From positions 216,179-280,178 of the forward strand of contig NZ_GL890780.1 of the NCBI RefSeq assembly GCF_000211415.1: a stretch of 64,000 nt of DNA, read 5' to 3'. Within the stretch, counting starts at the first letter, position 1, and each line of letters begins with the position of its first letter. Under the pieces are notes generated by a model that saw only the letters and a program-made list of their open reading frames with translations, did not search any database and had not been told where the DNA came from. A program made the translations under genes and the position numbers. The DNA comes from Enterobacter mori LMG 25706 (lineage in GTDB: Bacteria; Pseudomonadota; Gammaproteobacteria; Enterobacterales; Enterobacteriaceae). Positions 31,949 through 41,775 of this stretch are shown in pieces.

Positions 31949-32406
31949 ATTACTGATGCAATTCATAGACATCATTTATGTTATTTATATCTTCCCCCCA
32001 TACGCAAACGATTACCTCGTTTTCGGAACCGTAAAATATCAGCCTTAATCTAAATTACCTGCCAGAAAATCCTAAAAACCCATTTCTTTACAGCGTAACC
32101 CTCCTAACTAGCGGGCCAGCCTTTCAAGCTACATGTCGTTAATGGTAGCCTTCGCGCCCGTAAATTCTCTTTGACGTTTTTTTGACAGATAAATGGTCTA
32201 AACATGCCCACATAGAGAGTGGATTATTGCAATTGGGATCAGGATCACTGAAGGATTCATAACGAAAATGTATCTTTCCCCCCGCCAATAGTTACGGGTG
32301 AAAATTATTAAAAAACCGTCACTGAACGAATTTCATATTACCGTCAGGCACTTTTTCATCGGATTTGACTAAAAACCTGACAATTTGCTTCCTCCAGGAG
32401 ATACAG
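31949..32406 (+). promoter_or_regulatory. Long upstream region of sdaC with candidate CRP site
   Basis: About 460 bases without a gene precede sdaC. TGGGA-TCAGGA-TCACT (32234-32249) fits the CRP consensus TGTGA-N6-TCACA with one mismatch per half. A TATCTT hexamer at 32271-32276 would place a start near 32283, putting the site at about -41.5, the class II position. The resulting leader would be about 124 bases. ACCGTCA is repeated at 32315 and 32340, 25 bp apart, with no known reader. A second possible -35 (TTGACG at 32171, TTGACA at 32182) lies upstream without a good -10. Confidence 0.45.
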
Positions 32407-33696
32407 ATGGAAACCACTCAAACCAGCACCGTTGCTTCGATTGATTCCCGAAGTGGTTGGCGCAAAACGGATACCATGTGGATGCTTGGCCTTTACGGCA
32501 CAGCAATCGGCGCTGGTGTACTGTTCCTTCCTATCAACGCAGGCGTCGGCGGTCTGATCCCGCTGATCATCATGGCTATCATCGCTTTCCCGATGACCTT
32601 CTTTGCACACCGCGGCCTGACCCGCTTCGTGCTGTCCGGTAAAAACCCGGGCGAAGACATCACTGAAGTGGTTGAAGAGCACTTTGGCGTCGGCGCGGGT
32701 AAACTGATTACCCTGCTCTACTTCTTCGCGATTTACCCAATTCTGCTGGTTTACAGCGTGGCGATAACTAACACCGTTGAAAGCTTCATGACGCACCAGT
32801 TGCAGATGACGCCGCCACCGCGCGCCATTCTGTCTCTGATCCTGATCGTCGGCATGATGACCATCGTGCGCTTCGGTGAGCAGATGATTGTAAAAGCAAT
32901 GAGCGTACTGGTCTTCCCATTCGTTATTGCTCTGATGGTACTGGCCTGCTACCTGATCCCGCAGTGGAACGGTGCCGCGCTGGAAACCCTGTCCCTGAGC
33001 AGCGCATCCGCAACCGGTAACGGCCTGCTGATGACCCTGTGGCTGGCCATTCCGGTCATGGTGTTCTCCTTCAACCACTCGCCAATCATCTCCTCCTTCG
33101 CAGTAGCGAAGCGCGAAGAGTACGGCAATGGCGCAGAGAAGAAGTGCTCCAGCATCCTGGCTCGCGCTCATGTGATGATGGTACTGACCGTGATGTTCTT
33201 CGTCTTCAGTTGCGTACTGAGCCTCTCCCCGGTGGATCTGGCGGCAGCGAAAGAGCAGAACATCTCTATTCTGTCTTACCTGGCGAACCACTTTAACGCA
33301 CCGGTCATTGCCTGGATGGCGCCAATCATCGCGATTATCGCTATCACCAAATCCTTCCTGGGCCACTACCTGGGCGCGCGTGAAGGCTTCAACGGTATGG
33401 TGATTAAATCTCTGCGCGGTAAAGGCAAGAGCATTGAAATCAACAAGCTGAACAAAATCACTGCACTGTTCATGCTGCTCACCACCTGGGCGGTAGCGAC
33501 CCTGAACCCAAGCATCCTGGGCATGATTGAAACCCTGGGCGGCCCGGTCATCGCGATGATTCTGTTCCTTATGCCGATGTACGCGATTCAGAAAGTCCCT
33601 GCGATGCGTAAATACAGCGGCCATATCAGCAACGTATTCGTTGTGATTATGGGCCTGATTGCCATCTCCGCCATTTTCTACTCGCTGTTCAGCTAA
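32407..33696 (+). CDS. sdaC: Serine:H+ symporter SdaC
   Basis: High-capacity L-serine uptake permease of the hydroxy/aromatic amino acid permease family in the inner membrane. From the ATG at 32407 it has 429 residues starting METTQTST, like E. coli; the frame extension to 32365 has no family support. About 11 hydrophobic helices are visible, beginning [25 protein letters not shown] ribosome site precedes the start. It lies 63 bases before sdaB, with a GC hairpin (33708-33727) between, and the two form the serine catabolic operon. Confidence 0.97.
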   Translation: METTQTSTVASIDSRSGWRKTDTMWMLGLYGTAIGAGVLFLPINAGVGGLIPLIIMAIIAFPMTFFAHRGLTRFVLSGKNPGEDITEVVEEHFGVGAGKLITLLYFFAIYPILLVYSVAITNTVESFMTHQLQMTPPPRAILSLILIVGMMTIVRFGEQMIVKAMSVLVFPFVIALMVLACYLIPQWNGAALETLSLSSASATGNGLLMTLWLAIPVMVFSFNHSPIISSFAVAKREEYGNGAEKKCSSILARAHVMMVLTVMFFVFSCVLSLSPVDLAAAKEQNISILSYLANHFNAPVIAWMAPIIAIIAITKSFLGHYLGAREGFNGMVIKSLRGKGKSIEINKLNKITALFMLLTTWAVATLNPSILGMIETLGGPVIAMILFLMPMYAIQKVPAMRKYSGHISNVFVVIMGLIAISAIFYSLFS

Positions 33697-33759
33697 TATC
33701 TCCAGCGCCGTCCTCGGGCGGCGCACTCCTCCCCTCTGACTGATAGCAATGGACGCATC

Positions 33760-35127
33760 ATGATTAGCGTATTCGATATTTTCAAAATCGGTATTGGTCC
33801 TTCCAGCTCTCACACCGTCGGACCAATGAAAGCCGGTAAACAATTCACGGATGACTTGATTGCACGCGGCATCTTGCACGACATCACCCGCGTGGTCGTC
33901 GATGTATACGGTTCCCTTTCCCTGACCGGTAAAGGCCACCATACCGATATCGCCATTATCATGGGCCTGGCGGGTAACCTGCCGGATACCGTTGATATTG
34001 ACGCGATCCCTGGCTTCATCCAGGACGTAAACACCCACGGTCGCCTGCTGCTGGCAAACGGCGAGCATGAGGTTGAATTCCCGGTTGACCACTGCATGAA
34101 TTTCCATGCGGACAACCTGTCGCTGCACGAAAACGGCATGCGGATTACCGCGCTGGCGGGCGACAAAGCGGTATACAGCCAGACGTATTACTCTATCGGC
34201 GGCGGTTTTATTGTCGACGAAGACCACTTTGGTCAAACCAACACTTCCGCTGTTGACGTGCCTTATCCGTACAAAAGCGCGGCGGATTTGCAGCGTCACT
34301 GCCAGGAGACAGGCCTCTCCCTTTCCGGCCTGATGATGAAAAACGAACTGGCGCTGCACAGCAAAGAAGAGCTGGAACAGCACTTTGCAAACGTCTGGGA
34401 CGTGATGCGCGGCGGTATCGAGCGCGGGATCACCACGGAAGGCGTCCTGCCGGGTAAACTGCGCGTACCGCGCCGTGCGGCAGCGCTGCGCCGTATGCTG
34501 GTGAGCACCGACAAAACCACGACTGACCCGATGGCGGTGGTGGACTGGATCAACATGTTCGCGCTGGCGGTAAACGAAGAGAACGCCGCGGGCGGCCGGG
34601 TTGTTACCGCACCAACCAACGGTGCGTGCGGTATCGTTCCGGCGGTGCTGGCGTACTACGACAAGTTTATCCGCGAAGTGAACGCAAACTCACTGGCGCG
34701 CTATATGCTGGTCACCAGCGCAATTGGCTCACTGTATAAAATGAACGCCTCCATTTCCGGTGCGGAAGTGGGCTGTCAGGGTGAAGTCGGCGTAGCCTGC
34801 TCCATGGCGGCGGCGGGTCTGGCTGAACTGCTGGGTGCAAGCCCGGCGCAGGTGTGCATTGCGGCTGAAATCGGCATGGAGCATAACCTGGGGCTGACCT
34901 GCGACCCGGTCGCCGGACAGGTGCAGGTACCGTGCATCGAACGTAATGCGATTGCCTCCGTGAAGGCGGTGAACGCGGCACGTATGGCGCTGCGCCGCAC
35001 CAGCGAACCGCGCGTCTGTCTCGATAAAGTAATCGAAACCATGTACGAAACGGGTAAAGATATGAACGCCAAATACCGCGAGACCTCACGCGGTGGCCTG
35101 GCGATGAAGATCGTGACCTGCGATTAA
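33760..35127 (+). CDS. sdaB: L-serine dehydratase 2
   Basis: Deaminates L-serine to pyruvate and ammonia with a [4Fe-4S] cluster in the cytoplasm. The 455 residues have the SDH beta-type domain at the N-terminus (IGIGPSSSHTVGPMKAG) and the alpha-type catalytic domain with APTNGACGIVPA and the cluster cysteines in GCQGEVGVACSM and LTCDPVAGQVQVPC. Length and sequence match the single-chain enterobacterial enzymes. The operon position after sdaC supports SdaB rather than SdaA. Confidence 0.96.
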   Translation: MISVFDIFKIGIGPSSSHTVGPMKAGKQFTDDLIARGILHDITRVVVDVYGSLSLTGKGHHTDIAIIMGLAGNLPDTVDIDAIPGFIQDVNTHGRLLLANGEHEVEFPVDHCMNFHADNLSLHENGMRITALAGDKAVYSQTYYSIGGGFIVDEDHFGQTNTSAVDVPYPYKSAADLQRHCQETGLSLSGLMMKNELALHSKEELEQHFANVWDVMRGGIERGITTEGVLPGKLRVPRRAAALRRMLVSTDKTTTDPMAVVDWINMFALAVNEENAAGGRVVTAPTNGACGIVPAVLAYYDKFIREVNANSLARYMLVTSAIGSLYKMNASISGAEVGCQGEVGVACSMAAAGLAELLGASPAQVCIAAEIGMEHNLGLTCDPVAGQVQVPCIERNAIASVKAVNAARMALRRTSEPRVCLDKVIETMYETGKDMNAKYRETSRGGLAMKIVTCD

Positions 35128-35133
35128 GCCTCT

Positions 35134-35165
35134 CAGGAAGCCTCGTTTTGCGAGGCTTCTTCCTG
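35134..35165 (+). terminator. sdaCB terminator
   Basis: CAGGAAGCCTCG and CGAGGCTTCTTCCTG pair over a TTTTG loop soon after the sdaB stop, followed by TTTTCCCC. Confidence 0.85.
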
Positions 35166-35239
35166 TTTTCCCCACCATTCATAGTTTCATGCTGCTGACA
35201 GTGTTACCCTTCACGCATTAGATAGAAGGGAGATTATCT

Positions 35240-35998
35240 GTGGCCGTTCATTTACTTATCGTCGATGCACTCAACCTGATTCGCCGTATCCATGCGGTAC
35301 AGGGCACGCCCTGTAAGGACACTTGCCTGCATGCGCTGGAACAGCTTATCCGCCACAGTGAACCCACCCACGCGGTCGCGGTATTTGATGACGAAGCCCG
35401 CAACGCGGGCTGGCGACACCAGCGTCTGCCCGACTACAAAGCCGGACGCGCACCGATGCCGGACGATCTTCATGCAGAGTTACCCATGATACGCGCGGCA
35501 TTTGAACAGCGCGGCGTCCCCTGCTGGGGCGCACACGGAAATGAAGCCGACGATCTCGCGGCCACCCTGGCTGTAAAGGTAGCGAGCGCCGGGCATCAGG
35601 CCACTATCGTTTCAACTGACAAAGGCTACTGTCAGCTGCTCTCGCCGACTGTCCGCATTCGCGACTATTTTCAAAAACGCTGGCTGGACGCACCGTTTAT
35701 TGCCGGTGAGTTCGGCGTCTCGCCTGAGCAACTGCCGGATTACTGGGGGCTGGCAGGCATCAGCAGCTCTAAGGTTCCGGGTGTTGCCGGTATTGGGCCG
35801 AAAAGCGCCGCGCAGCTGCTAACGGATTTTCAAAGTCTGGAAGGGATTTACGCCCGTCTGGATGAGGTACCGGAAAAGTGGCGCAAGAAGCTGGAGGCGC
35901 ATAAAGAGATGGCGTTTATCTGCCGGGAAATCGCAACGCTACAGACGGATTTACAGCTGGACGGGAATTTACAGCAGTTGCGATTAGAACGCAGCTAG
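35240..35998 (+). CDS. xni: Flap endonuclease Xni
   Basis: 5'-3' flap endonuclease related to the N-terminal nuclease domain of DNA polymerase I. The 252-residue protein starts with GTG ([15 protein letters not shown] follows) after a GAAGGGAGA ribosome site. The acidic nuclease segments [21 protein letters not shown] and [11 protein letters not shown] are present, and the helix-hairpin-helix [16 protein letters not shown] is near residue 180. In E. coli fucO follows; here rlmM follows directly. Confidence 0.95.
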   Translation: MAVHLLIVDALNLIRRIHAVQGTPCKDTCLHALEQLIRHSEPTHAVAVFDDEARNAGWRHQRLPDYKAGRAPMPDDLHAELPMIRAAFEQRGVPCWGAHGNEADDLAATLAVKVASAGHQATIVSTDKGYCQLLSPTVRIRDYFQKRWLDAPFIAGEFGVSPEQLPDYWGLAGISSSKVPGVAGIGPKSAAQLLTDFQSLEGIYARLDEVPEKWRKKLEAHKEMAFICREIATLQTDLQLDGNLQQLRLERS

Positions 35999-36000
35999 TT

Positions 36001-36023
36001 CCCTCTCCCCAGTGGGGAGAGGG
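36001..36023. repeat. CCCTCTCCCC/GGGGAGAGGG palindrome between xni and rlmM
   Basis: Perfect 10-bp inverted repeat with an AGT loop, directly after the xni stop and 14 bases from the rlmM stop, followed by TTAGGGTGAGGGG. It is a member of the family seen at 8-28, 21129-21147 and 61603-61623, here serving the 3' ends of two convergent genes. Confidence 0.75.
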
Positions 36024-36037
36024 TTAGGGTGAGGGGA

Positions 36038-37138
36038 CTATCGCTCGTCGCGACGTCCGCCGACCGCAGCCCACCAGCGACGAATATGCACCGTCACTTC
36101 TTCACGGTCGTGATACAGCTGACGCGCCTGAATCTCCACGTTAATACCGTGTTCATCCATCTGCTCCTGAATGTACGCCAGATTCTGAGAGACTTCCTCG
36201 TAGCGCTTTTTCATCGGCAGCTTAAGGTTGAAGATTGTCTCACGACACCAGCCGTTCACCAGCCAGGAGGCCATCAGCGCGGCCACTTTCGCCGGTTTCT
36301 CAACCATATCACACACCATCCAGGAGATGTTGTTGCGGGTTGGACGGTAGCGGAAACCGTCTTCACGCAGCCAGGTGACCTGTCCGGTATCCATCAGGCT
36401 TTGCGCCATTGGGCCGTTATCGACAGACGAAACCCACATATTGCGTTTCACCAGTTGATAGGTCCAACCGCCCGGGCACGCGCCAAGGTCGACGGCGTAC
36501 ATGCCGTTTGCCAGACGCTCATCCCACTCATCCGCCGGGATAAAGACGTGGAACGCCTCTTCCAGCTTGAGCGTGGAACGGCTCGGCGCATCGGACGGGA
36601 AGCGCAAACGCGGGATGCCCATAAAGAAGGGCGAGTTGTTGGTGGTATAGGAATAGCCGGTATAGCAGCAGCCAGGGGCGATAAAGAAGATATGCACCAC
36701 CGGACGCTTCGGCGTTTCGTAGTTCGTCAGCACGCCCGCGTCACGCAGCGCCGCACGCAGCGGCACGGTAAATTTGCGGCAGAACTTCATCAGCTCTTTG
36801 CTTTCGTTGGTATCGGCAACCTCAACGCGCAGATCGCCCCCCTTCTCCACCACGCCCTGCAGCATGCCAACAATCGGTGTGATGCGGTCTTCCGGCGGCA
36901 GATCTTTCAGCAGCTCGCCCGCGACAAACATCTGACGCGCGAAGATCAGCGAGCTAAACGGCAGCTCACGTGCCAGCTTGTCGGCGTCTTCAGGCTGATA
37001 ACATTCGAATATCACATAACCCGCGTTCTCTTTTACGCGAGCAAAACCGAAGACTTCGCGCTTCGCGGCTTTATCCGTAATTTCCGCGGCGCACTCTTTC
37101 TCAAACCCCGGGCGACAATATAAAACAACCTTATTCAT
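36038..37138 (-). CDS. rlmM: 23S rRNA (cytidine-2498-2'-O)-methyltransferase
   Basis: SAM-dependent 2'-O-methyltransferase for C2498 of 23S rRNA. From the ATG at 37138 it has 366 residues starting [19 protein letters not shown], the E. coli form; the ATG two codons upstream is less likely. An N-terminal THUMP-like domain precedes the Rossmann fold with [13 protein letters not shown] near residue 225 and the catalytic lysines. The start lies inside the last codons of ygdD (8-base overlap), so translation is coupled. Confidence 0.95.
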   Translation of the reverse strand: MNKVVLYCRPGFEKECAAEITDKAAKREVFGFARVKENAGYVIFECYQPEDADKLARELPFSSLIFARQMFVAGELLKDLPPEDRITPIVGMLQGVVEKGGDLRVEVADTNESKELMKFCRKFTVPLRAALRDAGVLTNYETPKRPVVHIFFIAPGCCYTGYSYTTNNSPFFMGIPRLRFPSDAPSRSTLKLEEAFHVFIPADEWDERLANGMYAVDLGACPGGWTYQLVKRNMWVSSVDNGPMAQSLMDTGQVTWLREDGFRYRPTRNNISWMVCDMVEKPAKVAALMASWLVNGWCRETIFNLKLPMKKRYEEVSQNLAYIQEQMDEHGINVEIQARQLYHDREEVTVHIRRWWAAVGGRRDER

Positions 37139-37526
37139 GAACAACGCCCTTGCGTTTCAGACGGATAGCTCCGATAAACATTAATACCCATCCCGCCAGG
37201 AAGCTGACGCCGCCGACAGGAGTAACAAACGCCCACAGGCGCAAATGAGAGAGCGCAAGGCAGTAAAGGCTACCGCTGAACAGCACGGTACCCAGCGCCA
37301 TAAACACGCTACTCCAGTAAAACCAGATGCTGATGCGGCGCTGCATTGCCACCGCCAGCCCAAAGATTGCCAGGGTGTGAAACGCCTGATATTCAAGGCC
37401 GGTCTGGATCCAGCCCATCTCTACCACCCCTAAAGTTTTGCTTAACACGTGCGCGCCAAAAGCACCCAGTGCCACAAAAATAAAGCCACTCACCGCGGCA
37501 AAAATCAGCATGAATCGGCTGGTCAT
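37131..37526 (-). CDS. ygdD: DUF423 family inner-membrane protein
   Basis: Small membrane protein of 131 residues, the same length as E. coli YgdD, with four hydrophobic segments (about residues 5-25, 45-62, 68-88, 98-120) and the N-terminal [12 protein letters not shown] signature. Function unknown. It lies between gcvA and rlmM on the same strand and overlaps rlmM by 8 bases. Confidence 0.92.
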   Translation of the reverse strand: MTSRFMLIFAAVSGFIFVALGAFGAHVLSKTLGVVEMGWIQTGLEYQAFHTLAIFGLAVAMQRRISIWFYWSSVFMALGTVLFSGSLYCLALSHLRLWAFVTPVGGVSFLAGWVLMFIGAIRLKRKGVVHE

Positions 37527-37565
37527 GTTTCAGTCCTAAAGTGATGCGTGCACAGCACACAAAAG

Positions 37566-38483
37566 TTATTGTTCATACCTGAAGCGGAATTTTTCTTGCT
37601 CGTTTGCCGCTTTAGACAGGATCCACTGTCGGAAGGCGGCTATTTTACCCAGTTCTGCCTGACTGTCATGACAAACCAGATAAAACGCATTCTTGCTGAC
37701 CAGAACATCATTAAACGGGCAGACCAGACGGCCAGCCTCAATTTCGGACTGTGCCATCACGTTGTTCGCCAACGCGACGCCCTGCCCGTGAATAGCAGCC
37801 TGTAACACCATCGCGCTGTGGCTAAAAATGGGTCCCTGCTGCACATTTATATGGTTAAGACCTAATTGGCGGGTATAAGTTTGCCAGTCACGGCGAGAAG
37901 CATCATGCAAAAGCGTATGTTGCGCCAAATCAGCGGGCGTTTTCAGCGCCTTGTCGCCTGTCAGCAGCAGCGGCGAACAAACAGGCAGCAGATATTCTGC
38001 GTATAATTTTTCAACACGCAAGCCAGGCCAGTTGCCGCGGCCATAAAAAATAGCGACATCCACATCGTCAGCCAGTTTGTCTTCCTGACGATCCACGGCC
38101 TGGATTCGGACGTCGATTCCCGGATAAGCTGAGTTAAAGCTTGAGAGTCTTGGCACCAGCCACTGAATAGCAAAACTGGGCAATAAACTGACCGTCAGCG
38201 CGCCTTTGGCACTCCTGGCCTGCAGTTTCCGCGTGGCTTCCGTCAGTTGGGAAAAAATCTCTTTAATATCCTGAAAATAGCTCTGGCCTTCTTCAGTCAG
38301 AAGCAAGGAGCGGTTGCGTCGACGGAACAGCTTAAGCCCCAGAAAATCCTCCAGGGACTTGATTTGATGACTTACTGCGGCCTGAGTCACAAAAAGCTCA
38401 TCTGCTGCGCGGGTGAAACTCAGGTGACGTGCTGCTGCATCAAAAACACGTAATGCATTAAGAGGTGGCAATCGCTTCGACAT
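37566..38483 (-). CDS. gcvA: LysR-type regulator of the glycine cleavage system
   Basis: Activates (with glycine) or represses (with GcvR) the gcvTHP operon and activates the divergent small RNA gene gcvB. The 305 residues equal the E. coli length. The LysR winged HTH spans about residues 6-65 (LNALRVFDAAARHLSFTRAA, then VSHQIKSLED), followed by a periplasmic-binding-like ligand domain. The pairing with gcvB on the other strand makes the identification firm. Confidence 0.96.
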   Translation of the reverse strand: MSKRLPPLNALRVFDAAARHLSFTRAADELFVTQAAVSHQIKSLEDFLGLKLFRRRNRSLLLTEEGQSYFQDIKEIFSQLTEATRKLQARSAKGALTVSLLPSFAIQWLVPRLSSFNSAYPGIDVRIQAVDRQEDKLADDVDVAIFYGRGNWPGLRVEKLYAEYLLPVCSPLLLTGDKALKTPADLAQHTLLHDASRRDWQTYTRQLGLNHINVQQGPIFSHSAMVLQAAIHGQGVALANNVMAQSEIEAGRLVCPFNDVLVSKNAFYLVCHDSQAELGKIAAFRQWILSKAANEQEKFRFRYEQ

Positions 38484-38539
38484 GGTTATCTGGCTTAGAT
38501 GTTAACAAGATTTAACATATAGGAAACAACGTTTAACCT

Positions 38540-38605
38540 ATTAGTTTTTTTTATCTGAGCCATTATAATTTGTCCGTTGAGGAACTACCAGCAAATACCT
38601 ATAGT
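38540..38605 (+). promoter_or_regulatory. gcvB promoter and candidate GcvA site
   Basis: TTGAGG (38577-38582) and TATAGT (38600-38605) with a 17-base spacer lie 6 bases before the gcvB start. ATTAG at 38540-38544 (CTAAT on the other strand), the pentamer known in GcvA sites, lies upstream in the shared gcvA-gcvB region. Confidence 0.65.
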
Positions 38606-38611
38606 GGCGGC

Positions 38612-38817
38612 ACTTCCTGAGCCGGAACGAAAAGTTTTTTGGAATGCGTGTTCTGAAGGGCTTTTGGCTTACGGTTGTGATGTTGTGTTGTTGTGTTTGC
38701 AATTGGTCTGCGATTCAGACCACGGTAGCAACGCTACCAATTTTTCACTTCCTGTACATTTACCCTGTCTGTCCATAGTGATTAATGTAGCACCGCCAAC
38801 TTGCGGTGCTTTTTTTT
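38612..38817 (+). ncRNA. gcvB: GcvB small regulatory RNA
   Basis: Hfq-dependent sRNA of about 206 bases that represses many amino-acid and peptide transporter mRNAs. It begins ACTTCCTGAGCCGGAACG as in E. coli. The G/U-rich target-pairing region R1 (GGTTGTGATGTTGTGTTG) near 38671 is unchanged from my memory of the E. coli RNA, as are the second seed ACCCTGTCTGTCCATAGTG and the final GCACCGC/GCGGTGC terminator with T8. Differences are concentrated in the first stem-loop and the loop of the middle hairpin. Confidence 0.97.
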
Positions 38818-38818
38818 C
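38789..38818 (+). terminator. gcvB terminator
   Basis: AGCACCGC and GCGGTGCT pair over a short loop and are followed by eight T residues. Confidence 0.92.
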
Positions 38819-38831
38819 GCTTATCTCGCTG

Positions 38832-39059
38832 TTAATGCTCGATTTCTTTCATCTCTTTCACATCACTGCGATTGATTTGCTGTTTGTTCCCGTTTGCATC
38901 TTTGTACGAAATCATCCCAGTATCATTATCGGTAGACGGTTTCCCTTCCGAAACGATAGATCGACCATCGTTGGTATGCATCACGTAGTTATTACCGGAA
39001 CAAGCGCTCAGGGCAAAAGTAAACACACAGGCTGAGATGATTGCGGCTGTCTTTTTCAT
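38832..39059 (-). CDS. ygdI: DUF903 family lipoprotein
   Basis: Small outer- or inner-membrane lipoprotein of 75 residues. A signal peptide with lipobox LSAC (cleavage before Cys20) is followed by the SH3-like YgdI/YgdR domain with YVMHTNDGRSIVSEGKP and the closing NRSDVKEM. Function unknown. It converges on gcvB, 14 bases from the gcvB terminator. Confidence 0.93.
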   Translation of the reverse strand: MKKTAAIISACVFTFALSACSGNNYVMHTNDGRSIVSEGKPSTDNDTGMISYKDANGNKQQINRSDVKEMKEIEH

Positions 39060-39251
39060 GATTATTCTCCTTTAGCAATTAATGCTATTCAAACCTCGAT
39101 TTATAACAGGCTAAAACATCCACCTAACACTATTTAGCATAACCTGCTTTTTCGAGGTCGCCAGGATATGCAGACAAATCTTATAGATACCAACCTCCTT
39201 GCCCTGCCGATGAAATTGCGCGACGATCTCTTTATCGACACGAGGAATTCC

Positions 39252-40457
39252 ATGAACGCTTTCAGTCCTGCGCACTTTCGCGCACAGTTTCCGGCGCTGG
39301 CCGATGCCGGTATTTACCTTGATAGCGCTGCCACGGCCCTGAAGCCTCAGGCGGTCATTGAAGCAACGCAGCAATTCTACAGCCTGAGTGCTGGCAATGT
39401 GCATCGCAGCCAGTACGCTGAAGCGCAGCATCTTACTGCGCGCTATGAGGCCGCTCGCGATCGGGTCGCACGGCTGATTAATGCCGAAAGCGGGAAAAAT
39501 ATTGTCTGGACGCGCGGCACTACCGAGGCCATCAATATGGTGGCCCAGTGCTACGCACGTCCGCGGCTTCAACCGGACGATGAAATCATTGTCAGCGAGG
39601 CTGAACATCATGCCAACCTGGTGCCGTGGCTGATGGTGGCAGAGCAAACGGGCGCGCGCATTGTGAAGCTCCCGCTAGGTGCCGATTTACTGCCGGACGT
39701 GGCGCGTTTACCAGAGCTTACCACCCCCCGCAGCCGGATTCTGGCGCTGGGGCAGATGTCTAACGTTACCGGTGGCTGTCCAGATCTGGCTAAAGCCATT
39801 GCGATCGCCCATGCCAGCAATATGGTGGTGATGGTCGACGGTGCGCAGGGCGTGGTGCATTTTCCGGCGGATGTGCAAACGCTGGATATTGATTTCTATG
39901 CCTTTTCAGGACACAAGTTGTACGGGCCAACCGGCATCGGGGCCTTGTACGGCAAGCCTGAACTGCTGGCGCAGATGACGCCGTGGCTCGGCGGCGGAAA
40001 GATGATCGCCGAAGTCACCTTCGACGGCTTTAAAACCCAGGAAGTGCCTTACCGTCTGGAAGCCGGTACGCCGAACGTGGCGGGCGTGATTGGCTTAAGC
40101 GCGGCGCTTGAGTGGCTGGAAGAAACGGACGTGGCTCAGGCTGAAAGCTGGAGCCGGGGTCTGGCTACGCTTGCAGAAGAAGAGCTTAAAAAACGCCCCG
40201 GTTTCCGCTCGTTCCGCGTGCAGGATTCCAGCCTGCTCGCCTTTGATTTTGCAGGCGTGCATCACAGTGATATGGTCACACTGCTGGCGGAATATGGCAT
40301 CGCCCTGCGCGCCGGACAGCACTGCGCCCAGCCGCTGCTGACGGCGCTTGGTGTTAGCGGTACGCTACGAGCTTCCTTCGCGCCTTACAACACACAAAGC
40401 GATGTTGACGCGCTGGTTGCCGCCGTTGACCGCGCCCTTGAATTACTGGTGGATTAA
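39252..40457 (+). CDS. csdA: Cysteine desulfurase CsdA
   Basis: PLP-dependent desulfurase that moves sulfur from cysteine to CsdE and TcdA. From the ATG at 39252 it has 401 residues, matching E. coli, with GAGGAATTCC before it as ribosome site. The PLP lysine is in [12 protein letters not shown] near residue 222, and the active-site cysteine is in [11 protein letters not shown] near 358. An in-frame ATG at 39168, itself preceded by CAGGAT, would add 28 residues with no family match; I treat it as an alternative. It overlaps csdE by one base. Confidence 0.95.
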   Translation: MNAFSPAHFRAQFPALADAGIYLDSAATALKPQAVIEATQQFYSLSAGNVHRSQYAEAQHLTARYEAARDRVARLINAESGKNIVWTRGTTEAINMVAQCYARPRLQPDDEIIVSEAEHHANLVPWLMVAEQTGARIVKLPLGADLLPDVARLPELTTPRSRILALGQMSNVTGGCPDLAKAIAIAHASNMVVMVDGAQGVVHFPADVQTLDIDFYAFSGHKLYGPTGIGALYGKPELLAQMTPWLGGGKMIAEVTFDGFKTQEVPYRLEAGTPNVAGVIGLSAALEWLEETDVAQAESWSRGLATLAEEELKKRPGFRSFRVQDSSLLAFDFAGVHHSDMVTLLAEYGIALRAGQHCAQPLLTALGVSGTLRASFAPYNTQSDVDALVAAVDRALELLVD

Positions 40458-40903
40458 TGACTAGCGCTGCTTTAGCCGGGCATCCGTTCGGCACGGTCAT
40501 CACAGAAGAGACCTTAAAACAGACCTTCGCCCCGCTTACACAGTGGGAAGATAAATATCGTCAGTTGATCCTGCTGGGTAAACAGCTTCCTGCGCTTTCA
40601 GACGATCTCAAAGCGCAGGCGAAAGAGATTGCAGGCTGTGAAAACCGCGTCTGGCTGGGGTATAGCCTCTCCGGCGAGAAACTGCACTTCTTTGGCGACA
40701 GCGAAGGCCGTATCGTCAGAGGGCTGCTGGCGGTGCTGTTAACCGCAGTGGAAGGGAAAAACGCGACAGAATTGCTGGCACATTCGCCGCTGGCGTTGTT
40801 TGATGAGCTTGGGCTGCGCGCGCAGCTCAGTGCCTCGCGCGGTCAGGGGTTGATCGCGCTCAGCGACGCGGTACAGGACGCAGCGCGTCAGGCTCAGGCC
40901 TGA
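40457..40903 (+). CDS. csdE: Sulfur acceptor protein CsdE
   Basis: SufE-like sulfur acceptor for CsdA. The 148 residues contain the acceptor cysteine in [13 protein letters not shown] (Cys61) and the SufE fold. The start overlaps the csdA stop by one base (TAATG), and the 3' end overlaps the convergent tcdA by 10 bases. In E. coli CsdA-CsdE supply sulfur or persulfide for TcdA-dependent tRNA modification. Confidence 0.95.
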   Translation: MTSAALAGHPFGTVITEETLKQTFAPLTQWEDKYRQLILLGKQLPALSDDLKAQAKEIAGCENRVWLGYSLSGEKLHFFGDSEGRIVRGLLAVLLTAVEGKNATELLAHSPLALFDELGLRAQLSASRGQGLIALSDAVQDAARQAQA

Positions 40904-41700
40904 CGTTCCGCCTTCGCCATCATCTTCTTCAGGGCGTGAGAGCCCGCCACAAAGCCAAAGGAGGCGGTCACCATGGTGGCCGCACCAAAGCCGGAGGCGC
41001 AATCCATTCGTTTTGGCCCTTCCGCCGTACTCTTCATCGCACAGACAGACCCATCTGCCTGGGGATAAACCAGCGCTTCAGTTGAGAACACACAGTCAAC
41101 ACCCAGCTTGCCTTTGCTGTTCTTCACCACGTTGAAGTCGCTTTTCAGGCGTTCGCGAAGCTTGGCGGCCAGCGGATCCTGGATCGTTTTCGCCAGATCG
41201 GCCACCTGGATCTGCGTCGGATCGATTTGACCGCCCGCCCCGCCCGTCGTGACCAGCGGCACCTTGTAGCGACGGCAGTATGCGATCAGCGCCGCTTTTG
41301 GCCGCACGCCGTCGATAGCGTCAATCACATAGCTGTAGCCTTTGCTCATGTACTCCGCGACGTTATCTGCCGTCACAAAGTCGTCGATCACCGTCACGCG
41401 GCACTCGGGGTTGATGAGACGAATACGCTCCGCCATCACCTCAGACTTCGCCAGGCCGACGTTATCACGCAGGGCGTGAATTTGACGGTTGGTGTTGGTC
41501 ACGCAAACGTCATCCATGTCAATCAGCGTGATTGCGCCAATACCGGTTCTCGCCAGCGCTTCTGCCGCCCACGACCCTACACCACCAATGCCCACGACGC
41601 AGATATGCGCATCCGCAAACAGCTGGAGGGCTTTTTCACCATATAAACGTGCCGTACCGCCAAAACGCTGGCGCCAGGCGTCGCTGATTACCACAGACAT
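40894..41700 (-). CDS. tcdA: tRNA threonylcarbamoyladenosine dehydratase
   Basis: E1-like enzyme that uses ATP to cyclise t6A at tRNA position 37 to cyclic t6A. The 268-residue length equals E. coli. The ATP site [17 protein letters not shown] (about residue 37) and [17 protein letters not shown] are intact, and the conserved cysteine is in GVDCVFSTE near 205. Its 3' end overlaps csdE, whose product assists its function. Confidence 0.96.
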   Translation of the reverse strand: MSVVISDAWRQRFGGTARLYGEKALQLFADAHICVVGIGGVGSWAAEALARTGIGAITLIDMDDVCVTNTNRQIHALRDNVGLAKSEVMAERIRLINPECRVTVIDDFVTADNVAEYMSKGYSYVIDAIDGVRPKAALIAYCRRYKVPLVTTGGAGGQIDPTQIQVADLAKTIQDPLAAKLRERLKSDFNVVKNSKGKLGVDCVFSTEALVYPQADGSVCAMKSTAEGPKRMDCASGFGAATMVTASFGFVAGSHALKKMMAKAERQA

Positions 41701-41713
41701 AAAACCTCAGATG

Positions 41714-41740
41714 TAAAAAGGGTGAGGTTTTCCTCACCCT
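41714..41740 (-). terminator. mltA terminator
   Basis: On the minus strand GGGTGAGG and CCTCACCC pair with a short A/T loop and are followed by TTTTTACATC. It lies between the mltA stop and the tcdA start. Confidence 0.85.
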
Positions 41741-41775
41741 GAACAGTAATCCGTATTGCGCTCAGAATACCACAA

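Noticed and set aside
32356-34383. 675-codon reading frame antisense to sdaC and sdaB
   Set aside because: It spans two well-conserved genes and their gap; the amino-acid makeup is rich in His, Gln, Arg and Asp as expected for the reverse complement of coding DNA, and it has no ribosome site or domain.
36029-37123. 364-codon frame antisense to rlmM
   Set aside because: Fully within the conserved rlmM gene, no motif.
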